The notes under the pieces were generated by a model. It did not search any database and was not told the origin of the DNA. It saw only the letters and a program-made list of their open reading frames with translations. A program made the position numbers and the translations under genes. From Defluviitaleaceae bacterium (lineage in GTDB: Bacteria > Bacillota > Clostridia > Lachnospirales > WRAX01): a stretch of 6,667 nucleotides of DNA. The first letter of the stretch is position 1, and each line of letters starts with the position of its first letter. The stretch is from the NCBI GenBank assembly GCA_009784355.1, contig WRBU01000065.1, positions 1 through 6,667 on the forward strand, written 5' to 3'. Shown piece by piece: positions 1 to 4,350 of this stretch.

Positions 1-28
1 CGAGCCTTGTGAGCTCCCGCAAGACTAA

Positions 29-55
29 TGTAGGGGCGGCATATTGCCGCCTGCC
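29..55 (+). repeat. Palindrome copy A
   Basis: Plus-oriented copy starting TGTAGGGGCGG. The stem GGCGGCA pairs with TGCCGCC around a TAT loop, giving a perfect 7-bp stem (35-41 with 45-51) that a G-T pair can extend. Confidence 0.8.
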
Positions 56-98
56 ATGCTTACGACCTGAAGATGCATTTGACAAAGCACAAGCTCCA

Positions 99-126
99 GC
101 GGGCGGCTACAAGCCGCCCCTACAAG
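99..126 (-). repeat. Palindrome copy B
   Basis: Minus-oriented copy. The stem GGGCGGCT pairs with AGCCGCCC around an ACA loop, followed by CCTACAAG, the reverse complement of the conserved TGTAGG arm. It is nearly identical to copy D. Confidence 0.8.
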
Positions 127-163
127 TCACCCCGCAAAGGTCAAAAGGCGTTGTTGTGTGCTT

Positions 164-190
164 TGTAGGGGCGGTTTTTAACCGCCCTTT
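164..190 (+). repeat. Palindrome copy C
   Basis: Plus-oriented copy starting TGTAGGGGCGG. The stem GGGCGGTT pairs with AACCGCCC around a TTT loop. The inner two base pairs differ from copies A and B, but pairing is maintained. Confidence 0.8.
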
Positions 191-233
191 ATGTTTTTGG
201 TTTGCAGGTGTGTTTTGCAAGGCATAAGCTAGT

Positions 234-260
234 GCGGGCGGCTACAAGCCGCCCCTACAA
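234..260 (-). repeat. Palindrome copy D
   Basis: Minus-oriented copy with an 8-bp stem GGGCGGCT/AGCCGCCC and an ACA loop. It is identical to copy B through the stem and the CCTACAA arm, and lies 135 bp from it. Confidence 0.8.
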
Positions 261-283
261 TGGTCAAAATGCGCTGTTGCTCA

Positions 284-314
284 CTTGTAGGGGCGAACGT
301 CCTCGGTCGCCCGC
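284..314 (+). repeat. Palindrome copy E (variant loop)
   Basis: Plus-oriented divergent copy. The conserved CTTGTAGGGGCG arm leads into the stem GGGCGA (291-296) pairing with TCGCCC (307-312). A 10-nt interior can itself form CG-TCCT-CG. It belongs to the same family but a different subtype. Confidence 0.7.
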
Positions 315-358
315 TGCATCTTACGACTTACCAAACACACCTGCAAACCATAAGCATG

Positions 359-387
359 GCGGGCGGCTACAAGCCGCTCCTACAAAG
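359..387 (-). repeat. Palindrome copy F
   Basis: Minus-oriented copy, close to B and D, with one change in the right arm (GCTCC in place of GCCCC) that turns a G-C pair into a G-T pair. It is the last recognisable copy before the terminator at 427. Confidence 0.75.
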
Positions 388-426
388 GCACACAAAGGCA
401 CGCCCCTGAAATATCCCCAATAATTA

Positions 427-453
427 AAATGCCGCCAGTGTTTGGCGGCATTT
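427..453 (-). terminator. Rho-independent terminator of the stalk-protein gene
   Basis: A perfect 10-bp stem (AAATGCCGCC at 427-436 pairing with GGCGGCATTT at 444-453) encloses a 7-nt loop. On the minus strand it starts six bases after the stop codon of the gene ending at 460 and is followed by TTTTAATTATT, a T-rich tail. The plus-strand side has a weaker tail, so the main direction is minus. Confidence 0.85.
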
Positions 454-459
454 GTTGTG

Positions 460-1566
460 TTATCTTGAAAAATATCTATTAAAAATTTGTGCGATTTCAT
501 AGGCTTGGTTTATTTGCGCCGCATATACCGCATTTGGGGTAACATGCTGTGTACTTCCGTGAAAATGCAGGCAAATATGCCCGTTCATGTTGTTACCCGT
601 AATGGTAGCCCCTGCATGTGGCATGGTATGTATTGCGGCAACGTAGGCACGGTTTTCAAAAACAACCACAACAGGGCGGCCTGTCCAGCTTGCAGGCTGT
701 GTTTGGAACATTAATGCGGTGTCGTGTGCAGTCAGCGTTTCCACATCAGCGTGGTTCCCGTTTGAAAAGCTGGCAACATTGTATGTAATACCTGTGCGCA
801 AATCAATTATTTGCAGAGGCACATTGCGGGGCAAGGTAGAGCGCAAGCCGTCTTCCCCAAACCATGAGCCACGGTGAATTTTGTTTGGCATTTCGTCCCC
901 AAGGGCAGTTAATAGGTTGTCAAGGAGTGTAATTTGTGCTACGGAGTAGATGCTGGGGTCGAAATTTAATTCAGGGATTTCCAAGTCATAGTAATACGGT
1001 ACGCCGAGGGCGGCGTACCCTACGTATGTTTCCGAGTCATTGGGTGTATGCGCCCCTTCGTATGCTGTTAGCATTACCAAAACCAGCCTGTGTTCCTCTG
1101 CCCAAAGAAAACTTCCGAAGGCATCTGCTACATCTGTTATACGTACTACCGTCGAGCCATTTATGTTAAAGCTCTCCACGGGCGTGTCATCTATATATAC
1201 AGCAATATCTGTGTAGTAAAAATTGTGTGCGATACTGCCTATATCTTGTGTCGTATGCCCTACATCACGCGGCTGCTCGTTGGAAGCACCTCGGGCGATT
1301 TTGACAACACGGGCATCCTCGTCCCAAAACACATTAATGTTAAATGCACGTAGGTCGCTTGCTACAACAAAGGTTTGCCCGTCTATATTATATCCCATTA
1401 TTTCAACATTGTTTACAAAAACTCTAATGTCGGTATGAAGCACATACCCCATCCAATCACCGACATTTCGCTGTAAGGATGAACCCTCCTGCGCAAAGAC
1501 TGTTGCAGAACTTAACGCCAACGCAACCAAAAGTGCGGCAATCCCCGCATTTAAACGCCTTATCAT
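460..1566 (-). CDS. Secreted stalk-domain protein with C-terminal GHxCxHF domain
   Basis: The product (368 aa) is predicted to be exported. Basic MIRR precedes a hydrophobic core and a likely signal peptidase I site after VFA (about residue 25). Residues about 44-92 and 115-165 are two related copies of the copper amine oxidase N-terminal-like stalk fold (TDIRVFVNN / TDIAVYIDD, each ending in a beta strand after a W-D-E or W-A-E-E turn). Such modules usually present or anchor an extracellular domain in Firmicutes. The C-terminal part (about 235-360) has TGITYNV, NHADVETLTAHDT, a GRPVVVVF strand and NGHICLHFHGS. From memory, this resembles the uncharacterised C-terminus of other stalk-domain proteins. 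The conserved His272, His330, Cys332 and His334 could form an active or metal site, but no activity is established. ATG at 1566 is preferred over GTG at 1575 because GAGGTG (1573-1578) is a Shine-Dalgarno at a 6-nt spacing. The gene has its own promoter and terminator. Confidence 0.85.
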   Translation of the reverse strand: MIRRLNAGIAALLVALALSSATVFAQEGSSLQRNVGDWMGYVLHTDIRVFVNNVEIMGYNIDGQTFVVASDLRAFNINVFWDEDARVVKIARGASNEQPRDVGHTTQDIGSIAHNFYYTDIAVYIDDTPVESFNINGSTVVRITDVADAFGSFLWAEEHRLVLVMLTAYEGAHTPNDSETYVGYAALGVPYYYDLEIPELNFDPSIYSVAQITLLDNLLTALGDEMPNKIHRGSWFGEDGLRSTLPRNVPLQIIDLRTGITYNVASFSNGNHADVETLTAHDTALMFQTQPASWTGRPVVVVFENRAYVAAIHTMPHAGATITGNNMNGHICLHFHGSTQHVTPNAVYAAQINQAYEIAQIFNRYFSR

Positions 1567-1572
1567 ATTAAA

Positions 1573-1578
1573 CACCTC
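1573..1578 (-). promoter_or_regulatory. Ribosome binding site that fixes the stalk-protein start
   Basis: On the minus strand GAGGTG lies six bases before ATG (1566). It overlaps the possible upstream GTG start at 1575, which therefore cannot use it; this selects the ATG. Confidence 0.75.
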
Positions 1579-1602
1579 ATCATTAGTTAAAATATTACAC
1601 GA

Positions 1603-1631
1603 ATTGTAACATATTTTGTAATATTTGTAAA
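1603..1631 (-). promoter_or_regulatory. Sigma-A-type promoter of the stalk-protein gene
   Basis: On the minus strand TTTACA (1626-1631) is followed after 17 bp by TACAAT (1603-1608), which is preceded by an extended -10 TGT. Transcription would begin near 1596, giving a leader of about 30 nt before the ATG at 1566. Confidence 0.7.
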
Positions 1632-1682
1632 GATTAAGAGGTTTTTGTAATAAAATTGTAACATAAGGGTATATTTTGGATG

Positions 1683-2528
1683 TTAAACACTACCAGAGCC
1701 GTAGGTGAAACCACGTCCGTGTACATCACTCACCACATCAGTTACCATAAATGCCTGAGGGTCGTGTTTTTTTACAATTTCTGTCAGTTGACGATAATTG
1801 GAGCTGTCCATTGTTATCATCAGCATAGGCGTTTCTTTGTTTTCAAAAGACCCCTTTGTGGGGATGCAGGTAACGGATTTGCCCATGGTCTGCATTATGT
1901 CTTGAATTATAGCGTCGCTGTGTTTGCTAATAATGTGTACACGTTTTTTCTTGCTTACGCCGTTTTCGATATACCCCATCACCACCATGGTGATAAAAAT
2001 GGACAAAATGGCAAAGAAGAAAGAGTCGACATCAAAAACTAATAGGCTGAGAGCAACCACAATGCCGTCAGTAACAAAAAGCCCGACAGATGGTTTTATA
2101 CCCGTGTATTTTTGAAGTATAAGGGGCGGAACAGCCGTACCCCCGCTTGACGCACGGTTTTTGTACAAAATACTAACGGCAATACCAAAAATAACACTGC
2201 CAACAACCATGGCGAGCATCCTATCCTCTACAAGGTTGTGCTGCGGGATGATGGCAATGGCAATGGGCAAAAGTCCAGCACCGATAATTGTATTAATAAA
2301 AACTTCACGTCCAAGAAAAATAAGGGTAAGCACAAGGACAATGCCGTTGCCAATATAAACGGTAGTGGAGCGGTCAAAGCCTGTGCCTGCTTCAATTAAA
2401 ATGGCAAGTCCTGTGAGTCCGCCTGCCGCTATGTTGTGGGGACCCAAAAACATATTTACGCCAACGGCAATAAGTGCTATTGCAAAAACAATTTGCGCAA
2501 GCCGCCAAACAATCATTCCAATTTTCAT
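1683..2528 (-). CDS. YitT family membrane protein (DUF161 / DUF2179)
   Basis: The product (281 aa) matches the YitT family in length and domain order. A membrane half (residues 1 to about 190) has five or six hydrophobic segments, including the family-typical FLGPHNIAAGGLTG near residue 28 and ASSGGTAVPPLILQKYTGI near 126. A soluble C-terminal DUF2179 domain (about 195-275) ends in AFMVTDVVSDVHGRGF. The biochemical role of the family is not settled; transport or sensing has been suggested, and I do not assign one. ATG at 2528 is chosen over the frame opening at 2600 because AAAGGAGAG lies 7 nt upstream, and the longer frame would run through the promoter. No terminator hairpin is visible between it and the stalk gene 116 bp downstream, so some read-through is possible, although that gene has its own promoter. 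Confidence 0.92.
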   Translation of the reverse strand: MKIGMIVWRLAQIVFAIALIAVGVNMFLGPHNIAAGGLTGLAILIEAGTGFDRSTTVYIGNGIVLVLTLIFLGREVFINTIIGAGLLPIAIAIIPQHNLVEDRMLAMVVGSVIFGIAVSILYKNRASSGGTAVPPLILQKYTGIKPSVGLFVTDGIVVALSLLVFDVDSFFFAILSIFITMVVMGYIENGVSKKKRVHIISKHSDAIIQDIMQTMGKSVTCIPTKGSFENKETPMLMITMDSSNYRQLTEIVKKHDPQAFMVTDVVSDVHGRGFTYGSGSV

Positions 2529-2535
2529 TAATGCA

Positions 2536-2544
2536 CTCTCCTTT
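2536..2544 (-). promoter_or_regulatory. Ribosome binding site that fixes the yitT-family start
   Basis: The minus strand reads AAAGGAGAG, then seven bases, then ATG at 2528. This strong Shine-Dalgarno rules out the 24-codon longer frame beginning at 2600. Confidence 0.85.
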
Positions 2545-2573
2545 TTCTTGTGTTTTGCAGTATTTTCTGTTAT

Positions 2574-2579
2574 TATAAT
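2574..2579 (+). promoter_or_regulatory. Possible plus-strand -10 of the cysteine-rich membrane protein gene
   Basis: TATAAT on the plus strand lies within the 10-bp palindrome TATTATAATA (2571-2580) that also forms the minus-strand -10. No good -35 is present at the right distance (TGTTTT at 2551-2556 is poor). The start would fall near 2586, right at the Shine-Dalgarno. Confidence 0.4.
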
Positions 2580-2585
2580 AAAAAC

Positions 2586-2592
2586 GGAGGGG
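2586..2592 (+). promoter_or_regulatory. Ribosome binding site of the cysteine-rich membrane protein
   Basis: GGAGGGG lies seven bases before ATG at 2600. It supports that start and supports the gene being real. Confidence 0.8.
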
Positions 2593-2599
2593 ATAGTCA

Positions 2600-3175
2600 A
2601 TGGAACACCAAGAAAAAAGTCAAATTTGTGCTAGTTGCGGGTGCAGCGGTGGGTGTAATGCGGCGAAAGACGACACGAATTATTCCGACCAAAACGGCTT
2701 AAAGGCCTTGGGGTCAATATTTTTTTTGAGCAGTTTGTTTATAACCTATATTGTTTTTGATGTATTGCAGATTGGCAATGCGTTTTTCTTGTTTCTTTGG
2801 TTTTTTTCGTGGATGACGTACAATATTATTTTAACCAAAAAGGGCAAATCAAAACTGGCAAAGTGGCTTGCTTGGGGGTTTTATATCCTTGCACTCTTCT
2901 CGTTTTCCTATTTTTGGATTTTTCATCAACAAATTAATGCAACTTTCTTTATTGCATTTTGGTTTGTTTTTAATCTCACGCATATGTTTATGCGTGACAA
3001 AGATGAGAAACGCCGCACGAAAGGCACAAAATGGTCAATTTATTGGACAATCCTTGCTGTGTTTTATGTCGTGGATTTAAACACAGATTTTTCACATATA
3101 TTATTGGCGTATATCGCAATTTGGCTTATTGATGAAGTTATTGATTATAGAACTTTCCGCAAACAAAAAGCCTAG
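2600..3175 (+). CDS. Small polytopic membrane protein with N-terminal cysteine cluster, unknown function
   Basis: I do not recognise a named family for this 191-aa protein. The N-terminal 32 residues are soluble and carry CASCGCSGGC (C10, C13, C15, C19), a compact cluster that could bind a metal or iron-sulfur centre or form disulfides. This segment is not a lipobox or signal peptide. About six hydrophobic helices follow (roughly 34-56, 60-78, 87-108, 113-131, 145-160, 165-181), rich in Phe and Trp. Basic loops lie at 80-88 and 132-144 and the C-terminus is basic (RKQK), giving a plausible inside orientation for those parts. Acidic residues D178, E179 and D182 near the end of the last helix may be functional. 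It is divergent from the YitT-family gene and convergent with murG, so it is probably monocistronic. The strong Shine-Dalgarno and membrane pattern make the gene credible. Confidence 0.85.
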   Translation: MEHQEKSQICASCGCSGGCNAAKDDTNYSDQNGLKALGSIFFLSSLFITYIVFDVLQIGNAFFLFLWFFSWMTYNIILTKKGKSKLAKWLAWGFYILALFSFSYFWIFHQQINATFFIAFWFVFNLTHMFMRDKDEKRRTKGTKWSIYWTILAVFYVVDLNTDFSHILLAYIAIWLIDEVIDYRTFRKQKA

Positions 3176-4242
3176 GGTAGTACGGACTTTATAATATCAA
3201 CAATTTGCTTTGAACCGTCGCCCCCTGTGGCAGAATTTTCCATTACTGAAATGAAACCTGCACGATTTGCAAAAGTGTCGTCTATTGTTTTTACAAAAAC
3301 ATCATTTGTGATGTCCTCTTCCTGCAGCACAACGGAAAACCCCTGTTTTTCAAAACTGGCAGCATTTAAAATTTGGTCACCACGGCTAACCGCCTTTGGT
3401 AAGGGTATGAGGACATTCGGTTTTTTAAGTGCTAAAAACTCTGCAAGGCTATTAGAGCCAGCCCTTGCCACAACAATGTCCGCAAGAGCGTAAAAATCTC
3501 CCATCCCCTGCGAAATATATTCAAATTGAGCATAGCCTGCTCTGTCCGTTGTTTTAAGGGAGTTTTCCACATTATCTTTACCGCAGATGTGGATGATGTT
3601 GTATTTTTTAAGTAATACATCAAGGTTTTGACGCAGAATTGTGTTTATTGCCACAGACCCCAAAGAGCCTCCCATTACTAAAATAACAGGCTTTTGTGCA
3701 ACAAAACCACAATGTTTAAGCGCTTCCTTTGCGTTTCCGTTAAAGACCTCCTTACGTATTGGCGTACCCGTGTGTACGCCTTTGCCGTCTTTTATGTGTT
3801 TAATAGTTTCAGGAAAAACGCAACAGACCTTTTTGGCACGGGGTATAGCCAATTTATTCGCAAGCCCTATTGTAAAGTCGGACTCGTGAATTACAACAGG
3901 GATTTTCGCCATTTTTGCCGCAAAAACAACAGGCACAGTAACAAAGCCACCTTTGGAAAAAACCACATCAGGTTTAATCTTGCGCAAAACCTTGCGGGCA
4001 TCCCGAACGCCCTTTATTACACGAAAGCCGTCTGCAATATTTTTTAAGCTCAAATATCTCCGCAATTTGCCCGCTGATATGGCGTGATAAGGAAGCCCAG
4101 CTTCTGCAACTAGTCCCTCCTCCATCCCACCTTTGCCACCAATATAGTTAATTTCAAAACCCTCATCCGCCAAATGCGGCACCAAGGCCAAATTTGGTAC
4201 AACATGCCCTGCAGTGCCGCCGCCCGTCAAAACTATCTTCAT
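3172..4242 (-). CDS. murG: UDP-N-acetylglucosamine--lipid I GlcNAc transferase
   Basis: MurG transfers GlcNAc from UDP-GlcNAc to lipid I on the cytoplasmic membrane face, making lipid II for peptidoglycan. The 356-aa length matches the family. The N-terminal GT-B domain has GGGTAGHVVP with His13, FSKGGF near 96 and HESD at 119-122 (HEQN in Escherichia coli). GTPIRKEV carries the conserved Arg163. The C-terminal UDP-GlcNAc domain has MGGSLGS (190-196), RAGSNSLAE with Glu268, and SRGDQILNA with Gln290 and Asn293. All key positions expected for activity are present. I start it at ATG 4242, which places the GGGTAG loop at the usual N-terminal position; GAGG lies seven bases upstream. The frame extends 19 codons further to 4299, but that part would cover the promoter. 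No other division or cell-wall cluster gene adjoins it here. Its stop overlaps that of the convergent membrane-protein gene. Confidence 0.97.
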   Translation of the reverse strand: MKIVLTGGGTAGHVVPNLALVPHLADEGFEINYIGGKGGMEEGLVAEAGLPYHAISAGKLRRYLSLKNIADGFRVIKGVRDARKVLRKIKPDVVFSKGGFVTVPVVFAAKMAKIPVVIHESDFTIGLANKLAIPRAKKVCCVFPETIKHIKDGKGVHTGTPIRKEVFNGNAKEALKHCGFVAQKPVILVMGGSLGSVAINTILRQNLDVLLKKYNIIHICGKDNVENSLKTTDRAGYAQFEYISQGMGDFYALADIVVARAGSNSLAEFLALKKPNVLIPLPKAVSRGDQILNAASFEKQGFSVVLQEEDITNDVFVKTIDDTFANRAGFISVMENSATGGDGSKQIVDIIKSVLP

Positions 4243-4271
4243 ACAAAAACCTCGCCTTCGTTTATTTCCGC

Positions 4272-4300
4272 TTGCGCTTTTCGATAATATATGATACAAT
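4272..4300 (+). promoter_or_regulatory. Promoter of the M1-like lipoprotein gene
   Basis: TTGCGC (4272-4277), a 17-bp spacer and TACAAT (4295-4300) with an extended -10 TGA immediately before it. Transcription would start near 4307, giving a leader of about 44 nt to the TTG start at 4351. Confidence 0.65.
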
Positions 4301-4319
4301 AAAGTTAAGTTATGTGCAA
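4291..4319 (-). promoter_or_regulatory. Probable murG promoter
   Basis: The minus strand has TTGCAC (4314-4319), a 17-bp spacer and TATCAT (4291-4296). The start would be near 4284, about 42 nt before the murG ATG. It overlaps the divergent plus-strand -10 by two bases. Confidence 0.55.
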
Positions 4320-4336
4320 GAACGAATTATCGCGCC

Positions 4337-4344
4337 AAGGGGTG
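4337..4344 (+). promoter_or_regulatory. Ribosome binding site that selects a TTG start
   Basis: AAGGGGTG lies six bases before TTG at 4351. The upstream ATG at 4312 has no comparable site and would put a charged extension ahead of the lipoprotein signal. Confidence 0.75.
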
Positions 4345-4350
4345 AGCAAA

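Larger units (their letters stand above)
29..387. repeat. Array of six alternating GC-rich palindromes
   Basis: This gene-free stretch carries six related hairpins that begin with TGTAGGGGCG or its reverse complement. Their orientations strictly alternate (+,-,+,-,+,-) at about 29, 99, 164, 234, 284 and 359. Same-orientation copies are 120-135 bp apart. Some spacers are also related: an 18-nt segment at 139-156 recurs at 262-279 with two differences, and CTTACGAC occurs at 59-66 and 320-327. The array is therefore a degenerate tandem repeat of a two-hairpin unit rather than random insertions. The left end may continue outside the window. Similar GTAGGGGCGG-type palindromes are, to my knowledge, dispersed in many Clostridia genomes, but their function is unknown to me. 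Possible readings are REP/MITE-like elements, transcript-end structures, or sites bound by a protein. The two longest open frames here just read through the palindromes and I do not regard them as genes. Confidence 0.85.
2572..2600 (-). promoter_or_regulatory. Promoter of the YitT-family gene
   Basis: The minus strand has TTGACT (2595-2600), a 17-bp spacer and a consensus TATAAT (2572-2577). Transcription would start near 2565, leaving a leader of about 37 nt. The -35 box abuts and overlaps the first base of the divergent gene's start codon at 2600. Confidence 0.8.

Noticed and set aside
29..387. CRISPR array
   Set aside because: The repeats alternate in orientation, are palindromic and vary in sequence, the spacers are partly homologous to one another, and no cas gene is visible.
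9..423. Two overlapping plus-strand open frames of about 72 codons
   Set aside because: They read straight through GC-rich palindromes, have no ribosome binding site and give low-complexity, non-protein-like translations.
1655..1663. Second promoter copy (TGTTACAAT) upstream of the stalk gene
   Set aside because: No acceptable -35 lies 16-18 bp upstream, so it is kept only as part of the repeated-motif observation.
1583..1682. Terminator between the YitT-family gene and the stalk gene
   Set aside because: The region is AT-rich with no GC-containing stem followed by a T run on the minus strand.
1680..2042. Plus-strand open frame of 120 codons opposite the YitT-family gene
   Set aside because: It is a shadow of a well-supported gene on the other strand, without a ribosome binding site or recognisable protein pattern.
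4243..4299. Longer murG with 19 extra N-terminal codons
   Set aside because: The extension is basic and unlike MurG, covers the proposed promoter region, and would displace the conserved N-terminal GGGTAGH loop.
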